64,000 nucleotides of DNA from Corallococcus macrosporus DSM 14697 (GCF_002305895.1 NZ_CP022203.1:5558501-5622500); one strand, 5' to 3'. Counted from the stretch's first letter, positions 47,001 through 55,171 are shown. Made by a program: numbers and translations. The notes: generated from the letters alone by a model not told the origin.

Positions 47001-48306
47001 CGCGGGACACCCCCTTGAGCCGCGCGTCCTCCACGAACTCGGTGGCGAAGCCGCCCTGGTGCAGCTTGCGCTCCGTCTGCGCGTCGATGTGGATGCCGCT
47101 GCCCTGCCCGTGCGTCATCAGGCGGGCGGACATGTTCACCACCTCGCCGAGCGCGGAGTAGCCCTTGCGCCAGGGCGAGCCCATGTCGCCGAAGTAGGCC
47201 GGGCCGGTGGCGATGCCCACCTGGAGCGACGTGACGAAGGGGAAGGACTCCCGCTCGCGCATCAGCTTGCACGCGAACCGGCAGGCCAGCACCTCCTTGC
47301 TCTGCAGGGCCGTGGGCGCGCCGAAGATGACGTAGAGGACGTTCCCCTTGTCGGTGAAGTCCGTCATCAACAGCACGCCGCCGTGGTGCGCGCTCTCCCG
47401 CTGGACGTATTCGTAGAAGGCGTTCAGCTCGCGGGTGAACGCCTCCGTCCGCGCGGCCGGATGCTGGCTGTCGAAGCGGAGGAAGCAGCAGGTGACGTCG
47501 CGGAAGTCACCGCTGAACTCCTGGTGCGCCGTGGTGATCTTCGTGAAGAGCACCGGGTGCAGCAGCAACGAGCACCGCGCCACCAGCTCCGGCCCCGAGG
47601 GCAGCACGAAGCCGGGCGCTGGCGGCGCGCGCAGCGGCGCGGTGGGCGCCAGGTGGTACGCCCCGCCGCGGGCCTCGCCCTGACGCGCGGGCTCCGGCAG
47701 CAGGGCCCAGGCCTCCGGGCTGAGGAGCACCTCCCCCACCGTGGCCCGCTTCTCCGCCGCCACCGCCTGCGCCAGGGGCTGGCCGATGAGCGCCGGGTGC
47801 ATCCACAGCCCCGTGGCGCCCAGCACCACCCGGTGGGCCTCCCCGAAGCCGATGCCGATGCGCGACGACACGGTGAAGCGCTGGCCCAGCAGCTCCAGCC
47901 GGGCGAAGCGGGACAGCCGCCGCTGGACGTCCAGCGCGCACCGGGCGGCGCGCTGCACCGTGGCGCTGGCGTCCGTGCCCGGCTCCACCTCGAAGCAGGC
48001 CAGGATGGAGTCACCGGCGAACTGGTAGATGTCGCCGCCGTGGTCCTTCACGACGTCGATCATCTCCGTGTAGTAGCTCGTCAGGAGCCGCTGGAGCGCG
48101 TCGATTCCCCGGGGGCCGGCGCCGCTCAGGCTGACGACGATGGGCGTGAAGCCCGCGATGTCCAGCAGCAGGATGGCGCCCTCCACCGGCTCCATGAGCG
48201 GCAGCGCGTGCGCCTCCGTGTGCTCCAGGCGCCGGAGCACGGCGCCGGGGATGTAGGGCGCCAGCGTCGCGAGGATGGGGTCGGCGTCCACCGGAGACAT
48301 GGCCAT
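44035..48306 (-). CDS. Soluble adenylyl cyclase-like protein: CHD1-CHD2-NTPase-TPR
   Basis: The 1423-residue protein has two class III cyclase homology domains. The first, residues 35-205, carries the metal aspartates in L-L-L-D-I-A-G-F-T and F-A-G-D-S. The second, residues 275-425, has F-T-D-K-G-N and V-I-F-G-A-P and lacks them, as in mammalian soluble adenylyl cyclase. A STAND-type NTPase follows with Walker A G-E-A-G-I-G-K-S near 488-495, then about 500 residues of TPR-like helices. This order is the same as in ADCY10, where bicarbonate activates cAMP synthesis. Whether it makes cAMP needs the substrate-specifying residues checked. A small membrane protein gene sits four bases upstream. 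Confidence 0.87.
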   Translation of the reverse strand: MAMSPVDADPILATLAPYIPGAVLRRLEHTEAHALPLMEPVEGAILLLDIAGFTPIVVSLSGAGPRGIDALQRLLTSYYTEMIDVVKDHGGDIYQFAGDSILACFEVEPGTDASATVQRAARCALDVQRRLSRFARLELLGQRFTVSSRIGIGFGEAHRVVLGATGLWMHPALIGQPLAQAVAAEKRATVGEVLLSPEAWALLPEPARQGEARGGAYHLAPTAPLRAPPAPGFVLPSGPELVARCSLLLHPVLFTKITTAHQEFSGDFRDVTCCFLRFDSQHPAARTEAFTRELNAFYEYVQRESAHHGGVLLMTDFTDKGNVLYVIFGAPTALQSKEVLACRFACKLMRERESFPFVTSLQVGIATGPAYFGDMGSPWRKGYSALGEVVNMSARLMTHGQGSGIHIDAQTERKLHQGGFATEFVEDARLKGVSRAVPVYRLSAEVRRSLFLKGRGDLVGRQREVDVLRQAVDEALEGHGRTCVVSGEAGIGKSRLGAKVVEVAEARGARSLYGICYSYEMFTPFFPWKEVLVQLFGLHEGDDVETQLSRLRQGFGGLEDTGPEWIPVLAGILGLPVEESPLTRDLDARRKNQKLFQVILQLLEKLSRQTPVLLFFEDLHWADNISVDLIEYVAARLSPLRVTLLVTMRPGEHLKGLKGLPGMRWLDLSSLDDEDTRALLRLHLRMETPDTALEDLLLAKVQGNPFFTESIVQGMVEKGYLGPVAPGAQTLELKRGLQGLELPDSIQDVVLARIDLLTETEKLVVRVASVVGRIFTLEAVAALAPGSVTPERIREAIDTLTRLGLILLELEEPFTCIFKHIVIRDVAYTTLLVSAREDLHRRMARFIEARAGDNAVKSAGILAYHSLAGNDEVKGLEYTLMAARSAREQYANDDAIHHYNRAMEILGGTVALDPEEVLRKTHAVMKELAETLLNAGNYAGAILMFEQCLADEEQVPRRAELHLGLGRAHQEKGESKRAIQELETALELMGRTMPRSLAALALRSVGAMGLHLLYGLFPWLVRPLGARLPLYLKQLSTLISLIKIYYFADIGKLTWATLVATTMAERSRSEYGLSLATSYYGSLLFGSGLVGRSGFWCQRALEHARRSRDTAAEGVALSRLATQSIFTNAQARATAYGEQAVALLRQVGDMWEVQTGLMMLATSQFLASRFEDAERAYREMGRVGVELNALMHQGWSHAWVPMCRYLRGDGDVGELCAELEEGLRISIEVQDLANQCASLNHLVNVAVREHQVEEAALMAVRADEALWRYHVLVPFLQIGLVDAAEGALFALEQGAVSVPQEQLWAIYRRCALKARALGALYPYLRGPAMRVMARAKALKRGAKAAEPLFERALQVLEATPNRWETGVAYLDAAAALPHRRTELLARARDVFTAIDAQAELRRVARLESGPQDVAPALPAAALT

Positions 48307-48310
48307 GCGC

Positions 48311-48706
48311 TCAGCCCAGGGCGTTGAAGCGGATCCACATGGCCACCACGCCTACCACCGCGTAGAAGGCGATCTCCACCGTCTCCGACACGGGCTGCGC
48401 CTTCTTCAGGGCCCCCCAGACGTGGACGACCACCATCCCCGCGCAGACCCACCCGATGAGGTCGAAGATGGCGGGCCCCGGCCGCGACACGAAGCGCGCC
48501 GCCGTGAGGATGATGGCCAGGGCCACCGCGCCCAGGCAGCGCCCGAAGTAGATGGTGAGGTGATTGTTACCCTCCGGCAGCCGCCAGCCGAACCAGCGCG
48601 CCCAGGTCAGGGGCATCAGCAGCAACGGGAGCGCGATGACGAGCAGGAAGAGCGTCCCGGCGATGGCGAGGAACCAGCTGGCGAGCGGAGCTTCGGCACT
48701 GATCAT
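48311..48706 (-). CDS. Small four-helix membrane protein
   Basis: The 131-residue protein has four hydrophobic segments, near residues 8-32, 55-70, 80-98 and 110-127, and a short polar loop with R-L-P-E-G-N-N. I do not recognise a family. It is encoded just upstream of the cyclase-like gene on the same strand with a 4-base gap, so the two are likely made together. It could place or sense for the cyclase, which has no membrane segment of its own. That is inference. Confidence 0.72.
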   Translation of the reverse strand: MISAEAPLASWFLAIAGTLFLLVIALPLLLMPLTWARWFGWRLPEGNNHLTIYFGRCLGAVALAIILTAARFVSRPGPAIFDLIGWVCAGMVVVHVWGALKKAQPVSETVEIAFYAVVGVVAMWIRFNALG

Positions 48707-48795
48707 GATGGCGCACTCGAGACGACACGGCCCTCCCTGCCTGGGTGGAGCCGGCCCGTTCCCCCGAGCGCGTCATCCTAGACGCATTACCGGAG

Positions 48796-49347
48796 CTACG
48801 GCGCGGCCAGACGCACCGGGTCCCCCACGACGGCGCGGAGGAACTCGGCCACCCGCTCCAGGGAGTCCGTCCGCTCCAGCTCCGACGGGAAGCGCCGGAA
48901 CGACTCTGGCGGCCCGTAGAGGATGACCGGCTTGCCGTAGCGCAGGGCCAGGGCCGCCTCGGCCGCCGTGCCCGCGCCCCCGGGCAGCGACACCAGGGCG
49001 TGCGGCGTGAGCACGTTGATGTGATTGCGGCTGAGCGGGTCCGTCCCCTGCTCGCCGCTCAGCGGCAGGTGCGTGTAGATGGGCAGCTCCACGTTGGGGT
49101 TGGGGTAGCCCGAGCGGGGCCGGTACTCGCCGCCCTCCACCGTGCCAGGGACGATGCCAATGGAGATGCCCTGCCGGTACTTCACCTGCACGAAGGCGTC
49201 CGCCGCCGTCCGCATCACCCCGCTGCCCGCGCCGGTGAGCAGGTCGAAGCCCGCTTCGGCGATCCACCGGACCAGGGGGACGACCCGCTCCGCGTGGTCC
49301 TCCTTGCCTGAACCAAAGACGCCGATGATCCGCCGTGGCCTGCGCAT
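48796..49347 (-). CDS. LOG-family Rossmann nucleotide-binding protein
   Basis: From the ATG at 49347, which has AAGGAG ten bases upstream, the protein has 183 residues. It fits the LOG/SLOG superfamily: an N-terminal I-I-G-V-F-G-S-G strand-loop, L-L-T-G-A-G-S-G-V-M near 36, and the P-G-G-A-G-T-A-A-E motif near 123 that matches the family P-G-G-x-G-T-x-x-E. Relatives release cytokinin nucleobases or bind nucleotide signals. No cognate pathway genes are adjacent. A plain housekeeping nucleotide-binding role is as likely as any signal. Confidence 0.85.
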   Translation of the reverse strand: MRRPRRIIGVFGSGKEDHAERVVPLVRWIAEAGFDLLTGAGSGVMRTAADAFVQVKYRQGISIGIVPGTVEGGEYRPRSGYPNPNVELPIYTHLPLSGEQGTDPLSRNHINVLTPHALVSLPGGAGTAAEAALALRYGKPVILYGPPESFRRFPSELERTDSLERVAEFLRAVVGDPVRLAAP

Positions 49348-49557
49348 GGGCTTGACTCCTTCCCCCGGTAAGACGGGCCCCAGCGCCAGCTTGTTCCAAG
49401 CACGCGCCGGTTTCCGCTCACGACGGTTGATTGCCCCACATTCCCCCCGCCGGGCGTTCACCGATGGAAGCCTCCTCTCGGTGGAGCGTGACGGATTGGA
49501 CGCTTCGCCTGTCAGACCCCCGCTCTACCTTCACCGGCATGTGACTGGAGGTCGTCC

Positions 49558-49866
49558 ATGTTCGACAGTTGTGGAGGCTGTGAGCGCCGGGGAGACGCCG
49601 GTGAGGTGTTCGACTGGTGCGCCAACTGCGAGCTGTCCCTGTGCCCCGGCTGCATGGAGCGCGGCTGCTGCGACAGCGAGCCCGCCGAGTCTGGCCGCTC
49701 GGCGCCCCGGTGCCTGCCGGAGCCTCCCCAGGACGACGAGGCCACCGCCCTGCCCGAGCACTTCGGCGGCCGCTGCTGCACCCGCGCCCGCGCCGTGGCC
49801 TGCTCCTGCGCCTTCCACTGGGTCTGCGAGCATCACGGCGATCAGCACATCGGCACGCACGACTGA
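49558..49866 (+). CDS. Small cysteine-rich protein, likely zinc-binding
   Basis: The 102-residue protein carries about 16 cysteines and several histidines. Pairs include C-G-G-C at 5-8, C-A-N-C at 21-24, C-P-G-C at 29-32, C-C at 37-38, C-C near 73, C-S-C near 81, and a histidine-rich C-terminus (C-E-H-H-G-D-Q-H). The pattern suggests two zinc sites like those of B-box or ZZ-type fingers. I do not recognise the family, and it has no signal peptide. It stands alone on the plus strand. Confidence 0.6.
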   Translation: MFDSCGGCERRGDAGEVFDWCANCELSLCPGCMERGCCDSEPAESGRSAPRCLPEPPQDDEATALPEHFGGRCCTRARAVACSCAFHWVCEHHGDQHIGTHD

Positions 49867-49999
49867 CGGGTCCGCTGGCGGCGGAGGGCCCGGCACCGCA
49901 CGCGGCGCCTCGGTCCGCGCCCGGAAAATATCAGGTGAAACGTCATTTTCCGGTCAGGCCCAATTGCTCAGTTCCTGAGAGGGTGTGAGGATGCGGGTG

Positions 50000-50020
50000 T
50001 GAGACGGCTTTTTTGTCTCA
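50000..50020 (+). promoter_or_regulatory. Small hairpin with T-run loop in a gene leader
   Basis: TGAGAC at 50000-50005 pairs with GTCTCA at 50015-50020 over a loop that contains TTTTTT. It lies 33 bases before the GTG of the repeat protein gene. It may be an attenuator or a chance dyad; the T run lies in the loop, not after the stem. Confidence 0.35.
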
Positions 50021-50053
50021 TCCCAGCCTTGAGTCCCCTTCGAGGAGCCACCC

Positions 50054-51892
50054 GTGAGCCCCCCTTCCGCGCGTCCCCGCGAGCTGGCCGTCACCGTGGA
50101 GACGTCGCTGCCCGCCGCGCTCCCCTCGCACGCCATCGAAGTCGACGTGGGGGTGGCCCTGCCTGTCGCCTTCGGCGGGCTGAGGAAGGTCCTCCGCGCG
50201 TGTGAGGCCGCCGCGCCCCAGGTCGTCCACACCCTGTCACGCGCCCATCCCTCCGAATGGAACCGGCTGTTTCCCGGGGCCATCGACGGGGTGCCGGACC
50301 TGGGAGACCTGGCGCTGACGCCCTCCGAGCGCCGGCTCCACCGCGAGTCGGAGCAGATGTTCTGGGTGCTCAACGTGGCCGCGAAGGCGCTGGTGGAGGC
50401 GCTGCGCGCCAGTGGAAGGCCGCTGGTGCTCCACGGCGCGGGCGAATGCGACCTGGTGAGCCTGCGCGCGGTGATGCGCGCCGCCGAGTGGAGCCGGCTG
50501 GAGGGGCTGGACGGCACGCTGCTGTTCACCGGGTGGAACGTGCGCCGGCCCCATGGGGCGGAGGCCTTCGAGGCCCGGCGGCAGGCCTACCTGGATGCGC
50601 TGTGCGACCGGATGCGCGCCCCCCGGGTGCCCACACCGGGGCCGGTGTCGTCGCGCGCGGTGGAGGCGCCCGTGGACCTGGAGGGGCGGTATCTCCAGCT
50701 CGCGGTGGACGCGGCCCAGGCGCCCGAAACGCGGGTGGCCGCCGCCATCCTCGCCATCCGGAGCTGCTTCTTCACCACCAACTATGAGGGGGCGATGCTC
50801 GCCGCCGAGCAGGGGCTGGCCGTGTTGGGAGCGAGCCCGGACGCGGCGCTGCCCTCGCGCGTCGTCCAGGCCTGGGAGGCGCTGGACACGGGCTTCGCCA
50901 CGCCCGCCATCGAGATTGACCGCGCCAGCCTGGGAGACGTGGAGGAGCTGAAGGCCCTGTTCGCGCGCAGCATGGGCGTGGTCCACGTCTATACGGGCGC
51001 GCACGACGCGGCCATGGCGGCGTTCGGCCGGGGACTGGAGTGCCGGATTCCGCCCGAGCTGGTGGCCCGGCTGCACATGTTCCGCGCGCTCACGCTGACG
51101 AAGCGCTTCGGGCAGCTCCCCAACGCGCGGGCGGAGGTGGCCGCGGGGCTGGCCGCGCTGGAGCGCAGCACGTCGGCGGATCGCGCGCTCCAGGAGGGCT
51201 GGCTGCGCAACGTCTGCGCGCTGACGTGGTTCCAGGAGCGCAAGCTGGACAAGGCGCTGGTGGAGGAGAAGCTCGCCATGCGCTGCGTGGGGGACCTGCA
51301 CGACGCGAGCGCCACGCACCTGAAGATCAACCTCATCTCCAACGCCAGCTATCTCCAGGAGACGGCGCGGCAGTTCGGCGACGCCATCTCCACGTGGCGC
51401 CGGTTCGAGAAGATCAGCGAGAGCTGGGGGGTGAACTTCGCCAAGCACCACCGGTACCGGCTGGCCGGGCTGGAGCTGGCCGCTGGAGAGCGCGACGCCG
51501 CGGTGGCGCACTTCACCGAGGCGTTCGCCAACGCCGACGCGCTGGGTGACTCCTTCCACCGGCAGGTGATTGCCGCGGAGCTGGGGCGCCTGTTCCTGGA
51601 CGAGCAGCAGCCCGCTGTCGCCGTGGACTGGTTCGCCAGGGCCGAGGAGCACGCTCGCGCCATTGGAGACCCGCTGAAGACGGCGGAGAGCCTGGCGGGG
51701 CAGGCCGTGGCGGCCGGCCGCTCGGACTGGTCGGAGGCGCGGCGCTGCGCCGAGGCGAGCACCACCTGGCCGAAGCAGACGGAGGCGCTGAAGGCGGCGC
51801 TCGCGCAGGGTGACGCGAAGGCGGTGCATGAGGCGCTGCCCCGCGCCCGGACGAAGCTCAACCGCCCGTTCGACCCGGTGAACCTGTACTGA
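50054..51892 (+). CDS. Large TPR-like helical repeat protein, unknown role
   Basis: The gene uses GTG with CGAGGAG six bases upstream. The 612-residue product has a non-repeat N-terminal part (1-205) with an A-G-E-C-D stretch, then a long array of helix pairs (205-600) resembling TPRs (for example A-G-E-R-D-A-A-V-A-H-F-T-E-A-F-A-N-A). I do not recognise a family. It has no membrane segment or enzyme motif. Its start region reads as a transport or signalling scaffold, but nothing beside it fixes a partner. Confidence 0.7.
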   Translation: MSPPSARPRELAVTVETSLPAALPSHAIEVDVGVALPVAFGGLRKVLRACEAAAPQVVHTLSRAHPSEWNRLFPGAIDGVPDLGDLALTPSERRLHRESEQMFWVLNVAAKALVEALRASGRPLVLHGAGECDLVSLRAVMRAAEWSRLEGLDGTLLFTGWNVRRPHGAEAFEARRQAYLDALCDRMRAPRVPTPGPVSSRAVEAPVDLEGRYLQLAVDAAQAPETRVAAAILAIRSCFFTTNYEGAMLAAEQGLAVLGASPDAALPSRVVQAWEALDTGFATPAIEIDRASLGDVEELKALFARSMGVVHVYTGAHDAAMAAFGRGLECRIPPELVARLHMFRALTLTKRFGQLPNARAEVAAGLAALERSTSADRALQEGWLRNVCALTWFQERKLDKALVEEKLAMRCVGDLHDASATHLKINLISNASYLQETARQFGDAISTWRRFEKISESWGVNFAKHHRYRLAGLELAAGERDAAVAHFTEAFANADALGDSFHRQVIAAELGRLFLDEQQPAVAVDWFARAEEHARAIGDPLKTAESLAGQAVAAGRSDWSEARRCAEASTTWPKQTEALKAALAQGDAKAVHEALPRARTKLNRPFDPVNLY

Positions 51893-52067
51893 CCTGGGCG
51901 TGCACGACGGGCTGGCGCAGCAGGAGGCCTTCACCGGGGCGCTCTGCTGAGCCCCCACCCTGCTCGTGCCCTCCGGATCATCCTGGACGTTCCCTCCTCC
52001 ACGTCACCGGAGCCCCGATGCCAGCCTCGCGCGTCGCTCAACGCGATTCGCGCGAACACGCTTGCGC
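51893..52067. other. Intergenic spacer before the ArsR operator
   Basis: This 175-base stretch separates the repeat protein gene from the ArsR operator. It contains no supported gene or repeat. Confidence 0.45.
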
Positions 52068-52107
52068 GTGATTAACCAATTGGTTACTTCACCAACTGGT
52101 TAATCAC
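52068..52107 (+). promoter_or_regulatory. Long dyad operator of the ArsR gene
   Basis: GTGATTAACCAATTGGT at 52068-52084 and ACCAACTGGTTAATCAC at 52091-52107 form a 17-bp inverted repeat with one mismatch and a six-base spacer. The stretch is much less GC-rich than its surroundings and ends three bases before the ArsR ATG. ArsR-type repressors bind such dyads and repress themselves, so autoregulation is likely. The promoter probably overlaps it. Confidence 0.72.
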
Positions 52108-52110
52108 GCC

Positions 52111-52500
52111 ATGTCAATCGACCCGCTCAGCGCCACCTTCGCCGCACTCGCCGATCCAACGCGGCGCGCCATCCTCGCGCGGCTCTCGAAGGGTGAGACC
52201 TCCGTCACGGAGCTCGCGCGGCCTTTCGAGATGAGCCTCCCCGCCGTGACGAAGCACCTCAAGGTGCTCGAGCGCGCGGGGCTGATTACGCGGAGCCGCG
52301 AAGCGCAGTGGCGCCCCTGCCGGCTCGCGCCGAGACCGCTGAAGGACGCGAACGCCTGGCTCGAGCACTACCGCGAGTTCTGGGAGGCCAGCTTCGACCG
52401 GCTCGAGGACTACCTCGCCGACCTCCAGGGGCAGCAGCGCCCGGCGCGCGCCCGCAAGGTTCCAACCCCGAAGAAGCCCAGACGAGGAGCACCCACATGA
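52111..52500 (+). CDS. ArsR-family HTH transcription repressor
   Basis: The 129-residue protein is a standard ArsR/SmtB regulator. It has A-L-A-D-P-T-R-R-A-I-L-A-R-L near residue 13, E-M-S-L-P-A-V-T-K-H-L-K-V-L-E-R-A-G-L-I as the recognition helix (40-60), and a basic proline-rich tail. No metal-binding cysteines are present, so it is not a heavy-metal sensor of the classical kind. The stop overlaps the next gene's ATG (ATGA). Together they form the common ArsR-SRPBCC pair found in soil bacteria. Confidence 0.92.
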   Translation: MSIDPLSATFAALADPTRRAILARLSKGETSVTELARPFEMSLPAVTKHLKVLERAGLITRSREAQWRPCRLAPRPLKDANAWLEHYREFWEASFDRLEDYLADLQGQQRPARARKVPTPKKPRRGAPT

Positions 52501-52964
52501 ACGCAGCGCTCGACCTCAACGAACTCGCGAAGCGGCAACTGGAACTCTCGCGGCTGATCAGCGCCCCGCGCGCGCTGGTCTTCCAGGCCTTCACCGACGC
52601 CGAGATGATCTCCCACTGGTGGGGGCCGAACGGCTTCCGCACGACGACGGTCAGCAAGGATGTGCGCCCGGGTGGCGCGTGGAAGTTCACCATGCACGGG
52701 CCCGATGGCACCGACTTCCCGAACCACATCGTCTACACGAAGGTCATCCCCGACGAGCGGCTCGAGTGGGACCACGGCTCGAAGGAGGGCGAGGTGCTGT
52801 TCAAGGCGGTCGTCACCTTCAAGGATGAGGAGGGAAAGACGCGCGTCACGATGCAGCACACGATGCCCACCGTCGAAGCGCGCGAGCAGGCGGCGAAGTA
52901 CGCAATCGAAGGCGGCAAGCAGACGCTCGCGCGGCTCGAGCAGCACCTCGCGACGCGGCAGTAG
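52497..52964 (+). CDS. SRPBCC (AHSA1-type) domain protein
   Basis: This 155-residue protein has the START/AHSA1 fold: I-S-A-P-R-A-L-V-F-Q-A-F-T-D-A-E near 21, H-W-W-G-P-N-G near 40, and a C-terminal G-G-K-Q-T-L-A-R-L-E-Q-H-L helix. Such proteins bind a hydrophobic ligand in a deep cavity. It is encoded in the ArsR unit and is presumably derepressed with it. The ligand is unknown. No signal peptide is seen. Confidence 0.92.
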   Translation: MNAALDLNELAKRQLELSRLISAPRALVFQAFTDAEMISHWWGPNGFRTTTVSKDVRPGGAWKFTMHGPDGTDFPNHIVYTKVIPDERLEWDHGSKEGEVLFKAVVTFKDEEGKTRVTMQHTMPTVEAREQAAKYAIEGGKQTLARLEQHLATRQ

Positions 52965-53062
52965 CCGCGCGTCGCGACGGCGCCGTGCGCGCGAGCGCCC
53001 ACGTCAGCGCGGCTTCGAGCTCAGCGGGCGTTGCATGGGGAGCGCCGGAGCCCGCGCGATAC

Positions 53063-54172
53063 TCAGGGCCCCGCCATCGCCACGCCGCGCAGGAGCCGTG
53101 CCGGAGCGAAGGGCGCGGCTTCCGCGCTGTCCCCGCGCGCCACGAGCTCCGCGAGCAGGGCGCCGGTATGCGCGCCCGTGAGAATCCCCTGCCCGCCCAG
53201 GCCCGTGGCGACGAACGTGCGCTGCGTACCGGGGTACGCGCCGATGTACGGACGCCCATCCGGCGTGGCGGAACGCAGCCCCGCCCAGGCGCGAACGAAG
53301 CGGGCCTCGCGCAGGCGCGGCGCCAGCTTCGCGACGGTGGCGCTCAGGTGCAGCAGGCCCGCCGGCGTGACGTGCTCCGCGAAGCCCGCGTCCTCCTCCG
53401 TGGCCCCCACGACGATTTCCCCCGAGCGCCACGGCGCCAGGTACGTGGGCCCGGAGACGACGCGCGTCAGGTGCAGTCCCGGTTGGTGCACCACCAGCAT
53501 CTGCCCACGCACGGGCTTCAACGGCAGCGCGGGCAGGCCCTCCACTCCCGAGGACCAGGGGCCCGCGCACACCAGCAACCGGTCCGCGCGCAGCACCTCG
53601 CTGTCCGTCTGGACCTCGACGCCGGGAGCCGTCTCCGTCACGGCCCGCGCCGCCACGCCCCGCCGGACCTGCACGCCCGCGCGCTCCGCGGCCTTCAGCA
53701 GCGCATCGACGTAGCCATCGGTGTCCACCAGGTGCCCCTGCCCCGTCTCGAAGGCGCCGTGGAGCGGCGTGCCTTCCAGCGCGGGCTCCAGCGCCACCAG
53801 GCTCGCGGCGTCCCGCCACGTGCCCAGCCCCTCCGCGTCACCCGCGGCCCTGGCCGCCAGCGCCTCCCGCGCCTTCGCGTCCGGGACGATGCGGAGGATG
53901 CCGTTGCCGCGCCGGAGCTGGCCGCCCTCGGGCAGCGCGCCCAGGTCCTCCGCCAGCGTGGCGCGGCCCGCTCGGGCGAACGCGAGCATCACCGGGTCAT
54001 CGAACAGGCGCACCGAGGGGATGGCCACCCCAGCGGCGGCGCGCGAGCCCCGGCCTCCCGGGTCCGCGGCGTCCAGGACGGTGACCTTCGCGCCCAAAGC
54101 AGAGAGCCGGCGCGCGGCCGAAAGACCGACGACACCGGCTCCCAGAATCACGATGTCTGCGCCGGGCCGCAT
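53063..54172 (-). CDS. FAD-dependent oxidoreductase, ThiO/DAO family
   Basis: From the ATG at 54172 the protein has 369 residues and matches the D-amino-acid oxidase family. The N-terminus has the FAD motif G-A-G-V-V-G-L-S-A-A-R-R-L, and near 300 a T-P-D-G-R-P-Y-I-G loop followed by A-T-G-L-G-G-Q-G-I-L. ThiO-type members oxidise glycine or other small amines for thiamine synthesis, but no thiamine genes are here. The GNAT-like gene ends two bases before this start on the same strand. With the LanB-type genes upstream, a role in modifying a peptide-derived amine is possible but unproven. Confidence 0.85.
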   Translation of the reverse strand: MRPGADIVILGAGVVGLSAARRLSALGAKVTVLDAADPGGRGSRAAAGVAIPSVRLFDDPVMLAFARAGRATLAEDLGALPEGGQLRRGNGILRIVPDAKAREALAARAAGDAEGLGTWRDAASLVALEPALEGTPLHGAFETGQGHLVDTDGYVDALLKAAERAGVQVRRGVAARAVTETAPGVEVQTDSEVLRADRLLVCAGPWSSGVEGLPALPLKPVRGQMLVVHQPGLHLTRVVSGPTYLAPWRSGEIVVGATEEDAGFAEHVTPAGLLHLSATVAKLAPRLREARFVRAWAGLRSATPDGRPYIGAYPGTQRTFVATGLGGQGILTGAHTGALLAELVARGDSAEAAPFAPARLLRGVAMAGP

Positions 54173-54173
54173 C

Positions 54174-54554
54174 TCAGTAGAGGCGCTTGGCGATGACGTG
54201 GAAGCCACCATCCACGTAGATGAACCCGTGCTTCTCCGCGCGCTTCACCACCGCGTCCAACTGCGTGGTGCCGAGGAGAATCTTGAACCCCAGCCGCGCG
54301 GACTCCGTGCAGATGGCCGCGACGATGAGGTCCACCGCCTCGTTGCGCTCCTCCTTCGACAGCCCCGGCGCGGCCACGAGGTTTTCAATCATGGCCAGCG
54401 AGCTGTCGGTCCGGTAGAGGAACCCCGCCGCCTTGCCGGGAATCACATACCCCGTCTGCGGCAGGCCGTCCGGCGTGACGACTTCGTCCCAGTGCTGCAG
54501 CCAGGACTTGATGTGCTCGAAGTGCAGCTCCGGGACGTAGGGGACGGGAGTCAT
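54174..54554 (-). CDS. GNAT-like small acetyltransferase-fold protein
   Basis: The 126-residue protein has a beta-alpha layout seen in GNAT acetyltransferases: G-K-A-A-G-F-L-Y near 40, A-M-I-E-N-L-V-A-A-P near 54, and G-L-S-K-E-E-R-N-E-A-V-D-L-I-V near 64. The C-terminal L-D-A-V-V-K-R-A-E-K-H-G-F matches the final GNAT helix. The acetyl-CoA loop is not obvious, so it could be inactive. It precedes the ThiO-like gene with almost no gap and follows the small 133-residue gene by 12 bases. Confidence 0.6.
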   Translation of the reverse strand: MTPVPYVPELHFEHIKSWLQHWDEVVTPDGLPQTGYVIPGKAAGFLYRTDSSLAMIENLVAAPGLSKEERNEAVDLIVAAICTESARLGFKILLGTTQLDAVVKRAEKHGFIYVDGGFHVIAKRLY

Positions 54555-54566
54555 CGTCCCAGGATA

Positions 54567-54968
54567 TTACGACACCAGGAACTGGGACATCCGCTGCGCC
54601 GACAGCTCGGCCGCGTTGTTCATGCCGAGCTGGCTCAGGCCCGTCTTGGCCGTGTTCTTCAGCATGTCGCCGATGACGTCGGTGACCTTGCTCTTGCCCG
54701 TGGCCAGGTTCAGCGCGCCGCTCAGCAGGCTGTTGCCACCCGCGCCGTCCATCAGGAAGTTGCTGGCGAACTTGCCCAGCGTGTTCTTGAACGCGCCGCC
54801 GCCCGGGATGAGGTCCGTCGCCGCGCCCAGCAGGGACTGGATGGGGTTCTTGCCCTGCGCCAGGCCGCTGGCGAAGCCCATCGCCGCGCCGAGCAGCGGG
54901 TTGACCATGGACACGAACGGCTTGACGACGTCCAGAACCTTGCCAATCGCCTTGAATGCCTTGGACAT
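54567..54968 (-). CDS. Small glycine/alanine-rich hydrophobic protein
   Basis: The 133-residue protein starts at the ATG at 54968 with a purine-rich AAAGGGG upstream. It is rich in Gly, Ala, Leu and Ser with helices such as M-V-N-P-L-L-G-A-A-M-G-F-A-S-G-L-A. There are no cysteines. I do not recognise a family. Candidates are a RiPP substrate, a small structural protein or a self-assembling export protein. Its placement downstream of the LanB-type genes and upstream of the GNAT-like gene is the only functional hint. Confidence 0.62.
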   Translation of the reverse strand: MSKAFKAIGKVLDVVKPFVSMVNPLLGAAMGFASGLAQGKNPIQSLLGAATDLIPGGGAFKNTLGKFASNFLMDGAGGNSLLSGALNLATGKSKVTDVIGDMLKNTAKTGLSQLGMNNAAELSAQRMSQFLVS

Positions 54969-55171
54969 GGTGACTGCCCCTTTCGAGCGTGACCGCGTGG
55001 CGGCCAGCGAATGTGTCAGATGTGAGGATTGTCGGAGGCTCGGGGCGATTGTTTCCCTGTTACCCGAAAAAACCGGACGCCGCGTGAAGTCGCCAGTAAA
55101 GCCAGGAACTTGAGGGAACTCCGGCGCCAGGGGGAGCCGCGCGGGGCGGCCCTCGCCCCCTCCGGCGTGGC
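54969..55171. other. Spacer between the two small genes
   Basis: About 203 bases separate the 149- and 133-residue genes. It contains a less GC-rich stretch (55015-55080) that may hold a promoter for the 133-residue gene. No repeat or RNA gene is seen. Confidence 0.4.
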
